Assembly: GCA_023657425.1 (NCBI GenBank)
Contig: JAGTJW010000001.1
Span: 1,054,001-1,118,000, forward strand
Origin: Ideonella sp. WA131b
Lineage (GTDB): Bacteria > Pseudomonadota > Gammaproteobacteria > Burkholderiales > Burkholderiaceae_C
Direction of reading: 5' to 3'
Length of the DNA: 64,000 nucleotides
Positions 36,787-45,584 of the stretch are shown one piece after another. The notes below the pieces were generated by a model. It did no database searches, was not told the origin of the DNA, and worked only from the letters and a program-made list of their open reading frames with translations. Every line of letters begins with the position of its first letter. Positions within the stretch are counted from its first letter, which is position 1. A program made the position numbers and the translations under genes.

Positions 36787-39219
36787 ATGCCTTCGACAAG
36801 TCCGCCGAACCCCCGCTCGCCCCAGGTGCTGGCCGTGGCCGCCTGGCTGGCCGCCAGCGCCACTGCACTGGCTCAGACCCCGCCCCCTGCCCCGCCGAGC
36901 GCCGCCGGGTCAGCGCCAGCGTCGACGCCCGCGCCGTCCGCGCCGCCGGCCTCTGCGCCCGCAGCCCAGGTCCCACCAGCGGCCCCTGGCGCACAGCCCA
37001 CCAGCCAGCCACCCACGGCCGCCGGACGCGTCGAGATCACCGGCGGCCGTGACTCCGACACCGAGGCGCGCCGCCGCGCCAGCGCCGCGAAGATCATCGT
37101 CGGCCGCGAGGAAATCGACAAGTTCGGCGACGCCACCGTCGGCGAGGTGCTGCGCCGCCTGCCCGGCGTGACGACACCCGGCGCGCCCGGCCGCGGCGGG
37201 CCGCCGCGCATGCGTGGCCTGGGCGGCGGTTTCACGCAGATCCTCATCGACGGCCAGCGCATCAGCCCGGGCTTCAACCTCGACAGTCTGAGCCCCGACC
37301 AGATCGAGCGCATCGAAATCCTCCGCGCCCCCACCGCCGAGACGGGCGCACGGGCCATCGCCGGCACCATCAACATCATCACGCGCGAAGGCTTCCGCAT
37401 CCGCCTGAACGACCTGCGCGCCAGCCTGGGCACCGAGGGCGGCGAGCCGCGCGGCAGCATCAACTGGAGCCACAACGACACCAGCGGCGCGCTCACCTAC
37501 ACCCTGGGCGCGAACTTCTTCCAGTTCCGCAGCCGCGACGAGAACACCACCACCACGACGGTGGAGAGCCTGGCGGACGGCACGCTGCTGGAGTCGCGCG
37601 AGGCGCGCAGCCGCACGCGCAATGAGCGCTTCGGCGCCAACCTCAATGCCCGGCTGCAATGGCGGCTGGCCGGGCAGGGCGACTCGCTGACGCTGATGCC
37701 CAGCGTGTTCCACAGCGAGAACTCCGGCCGCGGCACCGTCGTGCTCGACCAGGCCTTGGCCCGGCCTGGCGCGCCACCGCTGTTCGACACCGCCACCACC
37801 GCCAGCGATGGCCAGTTCACCAACGCCCGCCTTGGCGCGATGTGGCGCCAGCGCGTCGGCGACGTGCGCCTGGAGCTGGGCGGCAACGCCGGGGCCTTCC
37901 GCGCGCGCAACACCGCACTGCGACTGGAGCTGGGCGGCCAGGGCCTGCCGGCGGACTTCCGCAAGACCTTCGACGACCGCACCGAGGTGCGCGAGAAGTC
38001 GGCCAGCGTGTCGCTGAAGGGCTCACTGGTGGCCGGCGGCCGTGAACGGCCCCCGGTGCCCGGCGCCCCCAGTGCCGCCGCCAGCCCGGCGGGCAGCACG
38101 CCCGAGCACGCGCTGGTCTTCGGCGGCGAGATCGAGGCCGTCTCGCGCAACGAGACCCGGGTCTCGGTGCCCGACCTGGCCGACTTCGGCGACACGCTCA
38201 GCGCCCGCACGCTGCGTCTGGCCGCTTACGCGCAGGACGAGTGGAACCCGACGCCGAACTGGGGCGCCAACCTCGGCCTGCGCTGGGAAGGCATCACCAC
38301 ACGCGGCGACAGCGGCCAGGGCGCGCGCCCCGAGAACACCAGCAGCGTGTGGACGCCGCTGCTCAATGCCGTCTACCGGCCCGACCCGAAGAGCCGCGAC
38401 CAGATCCGCGTCTCGCTCACGCGCAGCTACCGCAGCCCACCCACGGCGTCACTGATCGCGCGGCCCACCCTCAGCCGCGACTTTCCGGTTCCCCCGGCCG
38501 ACCGCAGCAACTCGGCCACCTCGCCCGACAGCGCCGGCAACCCGGACCTCAAGCCCGAGTTGGCCACCGGCATCGACCTCGCCGTGGAGCGCTACCTCGA
38601 GGGCGGCGGCATCCTCAGCGCCAACCTGTTCCACCGCCGCATCAGCAACCTCATCCGCGGCACCACCACGCTGGAGACGGTGCCCTGGAGCACCGTCCCG
38701 CGCTGGGTGAGCCGCCAGCGCAACATCGGCGATGCCAGCACCAGTGGGCTGGAAGTCGAGGCCCGATTCCGGGTCGACCAGCTCGTGGCTGGTGCGCCAC
38801 GCGTGGAGCTGCGCGCCAACGCGGCGCTGTTCCACAGCCGCGTCGACAGCGTGCCCGGCCCCGACAACCGGCTCGACCAGCAGGCCCGCGGCACGCTCAA
38901 CGTCGGCGCCGATTACCGTTTCCGTGGCACGCCCATCGCGGCCGGCGGCAACATCAACCTCGTGCCCGAGACGCGCACGCGCCTGGACGAGCAGCGCACC
39001 CGCACCGAAAACCGCAAGCGCGTCTGGGATCTGTACGCGCTGTGGACCTTCAACCCGGCGCTGGGCCTGCGTCTTCTGGCCAACAACCTGGCGCCGCAGG
39101 ACAGCAGCACGCTGGATCTCACCGACGTCCGCGTCGGCAGCGGCGACGAGCGCACGCGCCGCTTCAGCACCGGCCCCAGCGACACGAACTGGCAGCTGCG
39201 GCTGGAGATGAAGCTGTAG
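36787..39219 (+). CDS. TonB-dependent outer-membrane receptor
   Basis: 810 aa. A signal peptide ends near ALAQ (residue about 32), then comes an unusual Pro/Ala/Ser-rich linker of about 50 residues. The plug domain (KIIVGREEIDKFGDATVGEV to about 200) includes RRLPGVTTPG, RMRGLGGGFTQILIDG and IERIEILRAP. The rest is a beta-barrel with alternating strands and NPDLKPELATG, typical of siderophore or vitamin receptors. It ends LEMKL rather than with a terminal Phe/Trp. No Fur-like box or partner transport genes are seen, so the ligand is unknown. Confidence 0.93.
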   Translation: MPSTSPPNPRSPQVLAVAAWLAASATALAQTPPPAPPSAAGSAPASTPAPSAPPASAPAAQVPPAAPGAQPTSQPPTAAGRVEITGGRDSDTEARRRASAAKIIVGREEIDKFGDATVGEVLRRLPGVTTPGAPGRGGPPRMRGLGGGFTQILIDGQRISPGFNLDSLSPDQIERIEILRAPTAETGARAIAGTINIITREGFRIRLNDLRASLGTEGGEPRGSINWSHNDTSGALTYTLGANFFQFRSRDENTTTTTVESLADGTLLESREARSRTRNERFGANLNARLQWRLAGQGDSLTLMPSVFHSENSGRGTVVLDQALARPGAPPLFDTATTASDGQFTNARLGAMWRQRVGDVRLELGGNAGAFRARNTALRLELGGQGLPADFRKTFDDRTEVREKSASVSLKGSLVAGGRERPPVPGAPSAAASPAGSTPEHALVFGGEIEAVSRNETRVSVPDLADFGDTLSARTLRLAAYAQDEWNPTPNWGANLGLRWEGITTRGDSGQGARPENTSSVWTPLLNAVYRPDPKSRDQIRVSLTRSYRSPPTASLIARPTLSRDFPVPPADRSNSATSPDSAGNPDLKPELATGIDLAVERYLEGGGILSANLFHRRISNLIRGTTTLETVPWSTVPRWVSRQRNIGDASTSGLEVEARFRVDQLVAGAPRVELRANAALFHSRVDSVPGPDNRLDQQARGTLNVGADYRFRGTPIAAGGNINLVPETRTRLDEQRTRTENRKRVWDLYALWTFNPALGLRLLANNLAPQDSSTLDLTDVRVGSGDERTRRFSTGPSDTNWQLRLEMKL

Positions 39220-39229
39220 GGCCACCGCG

Positions 39230-39634
39230 ATGTGGCGCGCCGCTGCCGATGCCGTGCTGGTGCTGCACGCGGCGGTGGTGCTGTTCGTGGTCGGCGGCCT
39301 CGTGCTGGTGGTGGCGGGCAACCTGCTGCGCCACGCCGCGGGCGGCCCGCGCTGGCCCTGGGTCAACCGGCCCTGGTTCCGGCTGCTGCACGGCACGGCC
39401 ATCGCCACCGTGGTGGCGCAGGCCTGGCTGGGCATCACCTGTCCGCTGACCACGCTGGAGTGGTGGCTGCGCGCCCAGGCCGGCGAGGTGCTGCCCGAGC
39501 AGGGCTTCATCGAGCTGTGGCTGCACCGACTTCTCTTCTACACCGCACCGAGGTGGGTGTTCGCCACCGCCTACACGGCCTTCGGGCTGGCGGTGGCGGC
39601 GGCCTGGTGGCGCTGGCCGCCGCGACGCGGCTGA
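39230..39634 (+). CDS. DUF2784 membrane protein
   Basis: 134 aa with four hydrophobic segments (about 8-32, 50-70, 95-108, 110-126). LHAAVVLFVVGGLVLV, GITCPLTTLEWWLRAQAG and FIELWLHRLLFYTAPRWVF match the DUF2784 family, small inner-membrane proteins of unknown function. It lies ten bases after the receptor stop and is probably co-transcribed. Confidence 0.88.
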   Translation: MWRAAADAVLVLHAAVVLFVVGGLVLVVAGNLLRHAAGGPRWPWVNRPWFRLLHGTAIATVVAQAWLGITCPLTTLEWWLRAQAGEVLPEQGFIELWLHRLLFYTAPRWVFATAYTAFGLAVAAAWWRWPPRRG

Positions 39635-39673
39635 GCATCGGCCGCGCGATCAGGTCAAGGCCGGCTCCCTACA

Positions 39674-40942
39674 ATGCCGCGCAAGATGAGACCGATTGCG
39701 CCGCCCCTGGCCTGCGACGTGCTGGTGCTGGGTGCCGGCCCGGCGGGTGCCGCCTGCGCGCAGCGCCTGGCTGCGCACGGCCTGCACGCCGTGCTGGTCG
39801 ACCAGCACGCCTTCCCGCGGGACAAGGTCTGCGGCGACGGCCTGATCCCCGATGCCCATGCCGCGCTGGCCCGCCTGGGCGTGCTCGACGAGGTGCTGGC
39901 GCTGGCGCAGCCGGTGTCCACCGTGCGCTGCGTGGCGCCGCGCGGCCACCATGTCGACGTGCCCGGCACGCTGTGCGTGCTGCCGCGGCGTGAACTCGAC
40001 CACGTGCTGGTGCGGGCGGCGGAGCGCGCCGGTGCCGTGCTCGCGATGCCCTGGCGATTCGAGCGGCCGCTGCTGCAGCACACCGGCACGCCGGCCGAGC
40101 GTGTGGTCGGCGCGCGGCTGGTGGCGCGCGACGGCGCCGTGGCCGAGGTGGCCGCGCGCTGGGTGGTGCTGGCCACCGGCGCGGCGGCCCCGCCTCTGGT
40201 GGCCGCCGGGCTGGCGCAGCGCCAGGCGCCCAGCGGCGTGGCGCTGCGCGGCTATGTCCACCACCCGGGCCTGGCCGCCGAGATCCACGAGCTGCGCCTG
40301 GTGTGGCACCCGCGGCTCCGGGGCGGCTACGGCTGGATCTTCCCCACCCCGGGCGACCGTTTCAACATCGGCACCGGCGTCATCGGCAGCTACGGGCTCG
40401 GGGCGGACGGCAGCGGCCAGCGCCGCAACGGCCCGAACCTGCGCCGCCTGTTCGAGGCCTTCTGCGAGGTCTACGAGCCGGCACGCCGGCTGGCCCGGGA
40501 AGGCACCTGGGACGGCGATCTCAAGGGCGCGCCGCTGCGCTGCTCGCTGCAGGGCGCACGCTTCGGCCGCCCTGGCCTGCTGGGCACGGGCGAGGCCATC
40601 GGCAGCACCTATGCCTTCACTGGCGAGGGCATCGGCAAGGCGCTCGAGACGGGGCTGGCGGCCGCAGACGCCCTGCTGGCCGGCGGCCGTGGCGCCGCGG
40701 CAGCCGACGATGCGGCCGTGCAGGCGCATTACGGCGCCGCGCTGGCGGCGCTGAAGCCCCGTTTCGATTCCTACGAGGTGGCCGACCGCGTGAACCGCTG
40801 GCCCTGGATCGCCAACCTCGTGGTCAGCCGCGCGCGCCGCAGCCCGGCCATCCTGGGCAAACTGCAGGGGCTGCTGGAGGAGACGAAGAGCCCCGGCAGC
40901 CTCTTCAGTTGGCGCGGCATGGCTCGATTGATGCTTCAATAG
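39674..40942 (+). CDS. FAD-dependent oxidoreductase, geranylgeranyl-reductase family
   Basis: 418-422 aa. The FAD Rossmann motif VLVLGAGPAGAACAQRL is at residues about 15-31, followed by the family-typical DKVCGDGLIPDA, a mid-domain GWIFPTPGDRFNIGTG, and LLGTGEAIGSTYAFTGEGIGKALETG for FAD closure. Relatives reduce isoprenoid side chains or act as monooxygenases on aromatic substrates. ATG 39674 or 39686 may be used. No terpenoid or quinone genes are adjacent, so the substrate is open. Confidence 0.87.
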   Translation: MPRKMRPIAPPLACDVLVLGAGPAGAACAQRLAAHGLHAVLVDQHAFPRDKVCGDGLIPDAHAALARLGVLDEVLALAQPVSTVRCVAPRGHHVDVPGTLCVLPRRELDHVLVRAAERAGAVLAMPWRFERPLLQHTGTPAERVVGARLVARDGAVAEVAARWVVLATGAAAPPLVAAGLAQRQAPSGVALRGYVHHPGLAAEIHELRLVWHPRLRGGYGWIFPTPGDRFNIGTGVIGSYGLGADGSGQRRNGPNLRRLFEAFCEVYEPARRLAREGTWDGDLKGAPLRCSLQGARFGRPGLLGTGEAIGSTYAFTGEGIGKALETGLAAADALLAGGRGAAAADDAAVQAHYGAALAALKPRFDSYEVADRVNRWPWIANLVVSRARRSPAILGKLQGLLEETKSPGSLFSWRGMARLMLQ

Positions 40943-40987
40943 CGCCCCGGCCCGCATTCTTTGGCCTACTCTCCCGGAATACCGACG

Positions 40988-41893
40988 ATGAAGCGCAACC
41001 CGACCCCGGCTTCTCTTCAGCGACCAGCGAGTTGGGCCGCCGCCCTTGCCGGCCTGCTGCTGGCGGCCTGCGGCGGCGGCGGCAGCGGCGGCAGCAACGT
41101 CGCTGTCACCGCGTTCAGCGCCACGACTGTGCGCTACAGCGAGACGATGACGGTCACTCTTGTCGGCACTGGGCTGGACGGGGCGCTCACACTGAGCTCG
41201 CCGGGATGCCGCAGCTTTGCTCGCAGCACCACCGAGCCGTTCGTGAGCTCTGCGACCACGGCCTACTACACCTGCACCGTCTCGGGTGCCACGGGCGATC
41301 AGGTGGTCACGGTCAGCGCGGGCGGCGCTGTGCTGGCGCAGGTGCCGTTCAACACGCCCGTGCCGCAGGTGACGATGTTGCTGAGCAACGGCGCTGCGGT
41401 CAGCGGCACGCTGGTGATGACGCTGAACCCCGCGGCGGCACCGGTGACGGTGGACAACTTCCTGGCCTACGTGCGCAGTGGGTTCTACAACGGCACCGTC
41501 ATCCACCGCCACGCACCGAACTTCGTGCTGCAGGGCGGCGGCTTTGCGGCTCCGCTGACGGCCGGCGGCAGCAGCCCGGTCCCCAAGCCGACCCAGCCGC
41601 CGATCGTGCTGGAGGTCGGGCGCGGCCTGTCGAACACCGCGCTGAGCGTGGCGATGGCGCGGACGAACGAACTCAACTCGGCCACGTCACAGTTCTTCAT
41701 CAACCTCGTCAACAACCCCGCGCTCGACACGGCCTCGGGCGGCTATGCCGTTTTCGGGCAGGTGACCGCCGGTGCCGAGGTCATCACGGCGAGCCGAAAC
41801 GCCCCCTGCCTTGCGTGGAGCGGTTTCTTGCCCCCTGGCGACTGTCTGCCGTCACCGAACATCGTCATCAGCACCGCCAGCCAGACGCGCTGA
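40988..41893 (+). CDS. cyclophilin-type peptidyl-prolyl isomerase, lipoprotein
   Basis: 301 aa. The lipoprotein signal ends in LLLAACGGGG (Cys at about 32), followed by a Gly/Ser linker and an extra domain of about 85 residues resembling an Ig-like fold. From about 125 the cyclophilin core shows TPVTVDNFLAYV-like spacing, FYNGTVIHRHAPNFVLQGGG, VAMARTNELNSATSQFFINLV and YAVFGQVTAG. The active-site Arg of the usual FHRVI/PGFMIQGG block is replaced: here it is IHRHAPNFVLQGG with the Arg kept. It would fold proteins at the membrane surface. Confidence 0.9.
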   Translation: MKRNPTPASLQRPASWAAALAGLLLAACGGGGSGGSNVAVTAFSATTVRYSETMTVTLVGTGLDGALTLSSPGCRSFARSTTEPFVSSATTAYYTCTVSGATGDQVVTVSAGGAVLAQVPFNTPVPQVTMLLSNGAAVSGTLVMTLNPAAAPVTVDNFLAYVRSGFYNGTVIHRHAPNFVLQGGGFAAPLTAGGSSPVPKPTQPPIVLEVGRGLSNTALSVAMARTNELNSATSQFFINLVNNPALDTASGGYAVFGQVTAGAEVITASRNAPCLAWSGFLPPGDCLPSPNIVISTASQTR

Positions 41894-41972
41894 TCCACCG
41901 CTGGCGCGACCGCTCCGGCCGTTCGCCGCGCGGCGGCGCCGCCGCGGCCCGGGCCGCTCCTACACTGGGCCG

Positions 41973-43037
41973 ATGAGTTCCAATCCCATCGACTGGAGCC
42001 AGCTCTGGTACCCGGGCCGCCGGCAGCCCTTCACGCCCGACGAGATGGCGCGGGCAGGTGCCGATGGGCCCAGCCGCACCCTGCTGGCGTTGCTGCTGGT
42101 CAACGTGCTGATGCTGTTGCTGGCCGTGGCCCTGGTGGCGCCCGAAGGCCAGGAGCTGTCGCTGGCCGGGGCCATCGCCGTGCTGACGCTGCTGGGCGCG
42201 CCGCTGGGCTGGTGGCTGTGGTGGCGGCCCTGGCGCCAGCCGCTGATGCTGGCGTCGCTGGGCGTGGTGGCGGGCATGGTGCTGGCGGCGCTGCTGCTGC
42301 GCCAGCTGGTACCCGACCGCGAGGGCCGCGGCGGCCCGGCCCTGGTCTTCGGCGCCGGCGGGGGCACGCTGGTGCTGCTGCTGTGGTTCCTGGTGGTCTG
42401 GCGCGCGCAGCAGATCGAGGCGCGGCTGGCCGCACTGGCCGAGCGCGAGCGGGCCATCGAGATGGCACGTCGCCTGGCCGCCGCGCAGCTCGAGCCGCAC
42501 TTCCTGTTCAACACCCTGGCCTCGCTGCAGCACTGGGTGGACACACGCGACGAGCGCGCCAGCCCGCTGCTGACCGCGCTCACCGGCTACCTGCGCGCCA
42601 CGCTGCCGTTGTTCAAGCAACCCACGCTGCCGCTGTCCGACGAGCTGGTGGCGGTGGAGCGCTACCTGCAGGTGATGCAGGCGCGGCTGGGCGCGCGGCT
42701 GGCCTGGCAGATCGACATCGAGCCGGCGTTGCGCGCGCTGCCGCTGCCCTCGGGCGCGCTGCTCACGCTGGTGGAGAACGCCGTGCAGCACGGCATCGAG
42801 CCCAGCCTGCGTGGCGGCACGGTGCATCTGCGGGCGCGGCGGCGCGGCGCCTGGGCCGAGCTCGAAGTGGCCGACAACGGCGCCGGACTGCCGGCACAGC
42901 CGGCCGATGGCGTTGGCCTGGCCAATGTGCGCCAGCGCCTGTCGCTGCTGGGCGGCCCCGGCGCGGCGCTGGCCCTGGCGCCAGGGCCCGACGGCGGCTG
43001 CATCGCCCGCCTGACGCTGCCAGCGCCGCCCACCTGA
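41973..43037 (+). CDS. LytS-type sensor histidine kinase
   Basis: 354 aa. Four hydrophobic segments (about 33-52, 60-78, 85-105, 118-138) precede the His_kinase domain. The phospho-acceptor is His176 in LEPHFLFNTLASLQHW, the ATP domain has LVENAVQHGIEPSL and DNGAGLPAQPADGVGLANVRQRL. No periplasmic sensor domain is seen, so the membrane part may sense directly. It is followed eight bases later by its LytTR response regulator. Confidence 0.93.
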   Translation: MSSNPIDWSQLWYPGRRQPFTPDEMARAGADGPSRTLLALLLVNVLMLLLAVALVAPEGQELSLAGAIAVLTLLGAPLGWWLWWRPWRQPLMLASLGVVAGMVLAALLLRQLVPDREGRGGPALVFGAGGGTLVLLLWFLVVWRAQQIEARLAALAERERAIEMARRLAAAQLEPHFLFNTLASLQHWVDTRDERASPLLTALTGYLRATLPLFKQPTLPLSDELVAVERYLQVMQARLGARLAWQIDIEPALRALPLPSGALLTLVENAVQHGIEPSLRGGTVHLRARRRGAWAELEVADNGAGLPAQPADGVGLANVRQRLSLLGGPGAALALAPGPDGGCIARLTLPAPPT

Positions 43038-43044
43038 GCACCGC

Positions 43045-43809
43045 ATGACCACAGCCCTGATCGCCGACGACGAAGACGCCCCACGCGAGCAGCTGGCTGC
43101 CGCGCTGGCACGGGCCTGGCCCAGCCTGCGGCTGGTGGCGCAGTGCCGCAACGGCGCCGACGCCTGGGACGCCTGGCTCGAGCACGAACCGCCGGTGTGT
43201 TTTCTCGACATCCGCATGCCCGGCCTGAGCGGCATCGACGTCGCCCGGCGCATCCACGGGCGCTCGGCGGTGGTCTTCGTCACCGCCTTCGACGACCACG
43301 CGCTGGCCGCCTTCGATGCCGGTGCCGTCGACTATGTCCTCAAGCCACTGGATCCGGCGCGCCTGTCTCAGGCGGTCGAGCGCTTGCGTGCGCGGATGAA
43401 CAGCCCGGTGCTGGATCCCACTGGGTTGCAGACCTTGCTCGAGGGGCTGGCCGGCAGCCTGCGCCGCCCAGCGCCGCTGCAGCTCATCCAGGCCGGCGTG
43501 GGCAAGGAGGTGCGGCTGATCCGCGTCGAGGAGGTCGTGTACTTCGAGGCCGACAGCCGCTACACGCGCGTCGTCCACGAAAGCCCGACCGGCGGCGGCG
43601 ACGCCCTCATCCGCACACCGTTGAAGGAGCTGCTGGCCCAGCTCGACGAGACGCTGTTCTGGCAGGTGCACCGCTCGGTCATCGTCAACCAGCGCCACAT
43701 CGCCGCGGCCGTGCGCGTCGACGAGGGCCAGATGCACCTGGTGCTGCGCGGCCGGCCCGAGACGCTGCCGGTGTCGCGGCACTTCCAGGGGCTCTTCAGG
43801 GCCCAGTAG
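43045..43809 (+). CDS. LytTR-family response regulator
   Basis: 254 aa. The receiver domain has IADDEDAPREQLA, phospho-acceptor Asp55 in FLDIRMPGLSGID, FVTAFDDHALAAFD and the Lys in VDYVLKPLD. The LytTR DNA-binding domain (about 150-254) has VYFEADSRYTRVV, TPLKELLAQLDETLFWQVHRS and VSRHFQGLFR. It is the partner of the kinase directly upstream. The target genes are not identified; the adjacent carboxypeptidase and cyclophilin genes are candidates. Confidence 0.94.
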   Translation: MTTALIADDEDAPREQLAAALARAWPSLRLVAQCRNGADAWDAWLEHEPPVCFLDIRMPGLSGIDVARRIHGRSAVVFVTAFDDHALAAFDAGAVDYVLKPLDPARLSQAVERLRARMNSPVLDPTGLQTLLEGLAGSLRRPAPLQLIQAGVGKEVRLIRVEEVVYFEADSRYTRVVHESPTGGGDALIRTPLKELLAQLDETLFWQVHRSVIVNQRHIAAAVRVDEGQMHLVLRGRPETLPVSRHFQGLFRAQ

Positions 43810-43884
43810 CGGGCCTGCCGGCACGGCGGCGCGCGTAGCATCGGCAACTTGTTCGCCCCAAGCCGCCGCCCGAGCGTGCCCGCC

Positions 43885-45579
43885 ATGCCCGCCATCCCCG
43901 CGCCCCGCTTCGACCAGTTCTACCGCTACCCCGAACTCACGCGCCTGCTGCAGGACTACGCCGCCGCGGCGCCCATGCTGGTGCAGCTGCGGTCCATCGG
44001 CCAGAGCCACGAGGGCCGCGAGATCTGGCTCGTGGCCCTCACCAACCAGGCCACCGGCGCCGACACCGACAAGCCGGCGTTCTGGGTCGACGGCAACATC
44101 CACGCCGCCGAGCTCACGGCCAGCACGGCCTGCCTGTACTGGCTGCACCAGCTCGTCAGCACCTACGGCAGCGACGAGCGTGTGCACCAGCTGCTGGACA
44201 CGCGCGTCGTCTACATGGTGCCGCGCCTGAACCCCGACGGCGCCGAGCTGGCCCTGGCCGACCGCCCGCGCCACATCCGCAGCAGCACCCGGCCCTACCC
44301 TCATGACGAAGAGCCGGTCGAGGGCCTCTCGATCGAGGACATGGACGGCGACGGCCGCATCCTCAGCATGCGCATCCCCGATCCGCACGGCCCCTACAAG
44401 AAGCACCCGCAGGAGCCGCGCCTGATGGTGGCGCGCGAGCCCGGCGAGTTCGGCGGGGAGTACTTCCGCATCGTGCCCGAGGGCAGCCTGAAGGCCTACG
44501 ACGGCGTGAAGATCACCGCCAACCCCGACCGCGAGGGCCTGGACCTCAACCGCAACTTCCCCGCCTACTGGCGCCAGGAGTTCGAGCAGGTCGGCGCCGG
44601 CCCCTATCCCACCAGCGAGCCCGAGGTGCGGGCGATGGTGGAGTTCGTCACCGCGCACCCCAACATCGGCGCCGCGGTGAGCTTTCACACCCACAGCGGC
44701 GTGATCCTGCGCCCGATGGGCACGCAGGCCGACGACGACATGACGCCCGAGGACCTGTGGATCTACCAGCGCCTGTCCGATCTGGGCGCCAGGCTCACGG
44801 GCTACCCGGCCATCAGCATCTGGCACGACTTCAAGTACCACCCCAAGCAGGTCATCACGGGCACGCAAGACTGGGTCTACGAACACCTGGGCGCCCTGTT
44901 CTGGACGGTCGAGATCTGGGCCCCCAACAAGGAGGCCGGCATCACCGACTACAAGTGGATCGAGTGGTACCGCGATCACCCCGTCGAAGACGACCTCAAG
45001 CTGCTGAAGTGGAGCGACGAGCAGTGCGGCGGCCAGGCCCACGTCGACTGGTACCCGTACCAGCACCCGCAGCTGGGGCGGGTGGAGCTGGGGGGCTGGG
45101 ATCGCATGAACTACTGGCGCAATCCGCCGCCACCGCTGCGCGAGCGCGAGGCCGCCCGTTTCCCGGGCTGGCTGCTGCAGCTGGGGCTGAGCCTGCCCAG
45201 GCTCGAGGTGCTGCGCACCGAGGTGAGCGCCCTGGGCCCCGACACCTGGCGGGTGCGCCTGGCGGTGGCCAACGCCGGTTACCTGCCCAGTTACGTGAGC
45301 AAGCGTGCGCTGGAGCGCAAGACGGCACGCGGCACCGTGTTCCGCATCCAGCTGCCGCCGGGCGTGACGCTCGTCAGCGGCCTGGAGCGTGAGGTCGGCG
45401 CGCACCTGGAGGGCCATGCCCCCAAGGCCAGCCTGCAGGCCTTTCTGCCCCATCGCGAACTCACGGCCGACCGCGCCGTGTGCGAGTGGGTCGTGCGCGG
45501 CCCCCGCGGCGCGGCCCTCGCGCTGAGCGCCACCGCCGACCGCGCCGGCACCGTGCGCACCGGGGTCACGCTCGACTGA
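43885..45579 (+). CDS. M14 family zinc carboxypeptidase
   Basis: 564 aa. The zinc site is GNIHAAELTAS (HxxE) and the third ligand lies in SFHTHSGVILRP; LNPDGAEL, LDLNRNFPAYW and the catalytic Glu in FWTVEIWAP are also M14 features. The C-terminal 140 residues look like a beta-rich accessory domain. No signal peptide is seen. ATG 43885 was chosen; a TTG 12 codons earlier keeps the frame open, and neither has a strong ribosome-binding site. The stop is six bases before the PAS kinase gene. Confidence 0.9.
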   Translation: MPAIPAPRFDQFYRYPELTRLLQDYAAAAPMLVQLRSIGQSHEGREIWLVALTNQATGADTDKPAFWVDGNIHAAELTASTACLYWLHQLVSTYGSDERVHQLLDTRVVYMVPRLNPDGAELALADRPRHIRSSTRPYPHDEEPVEGLSIEDMDGDGRILSMRIPDPHGPYKKHPQEPRLMVAREPGEFGGEYFRIVPEGSLKAYDGVKITANPDREGLDLNRNFPAYWRQEFEQVGAGPYPTSEPEVRAMVEFVTAHPNIGAAVSFHTHSGVILRPMGTQADDDMTPEDLWIYQRLSDLGARLTGYPAISIWHDFKYHPKQVITGTQDWVYEHLGALFWTVEIWAPNKEAGITDYKWIEWYRDHPVEDDLKLLKWSDEQCGGQAHVDWYPYQHPQLGRVELGGWDRMNYWRNPPPPLREREAARFPGWLLQLGLSLPRLEVLRTEVSALGPDTWRVRLAVANAGYLPSYVSKRALERKTARGTVFRIQLPPGVTLVSGLEREVGAHLEGHAPKASLQAFLPHRELTADRAVCEWVVRGPRGAALALSATADRAGTVRTGVTLD

Positions 45580-45584
45580 TCGCC

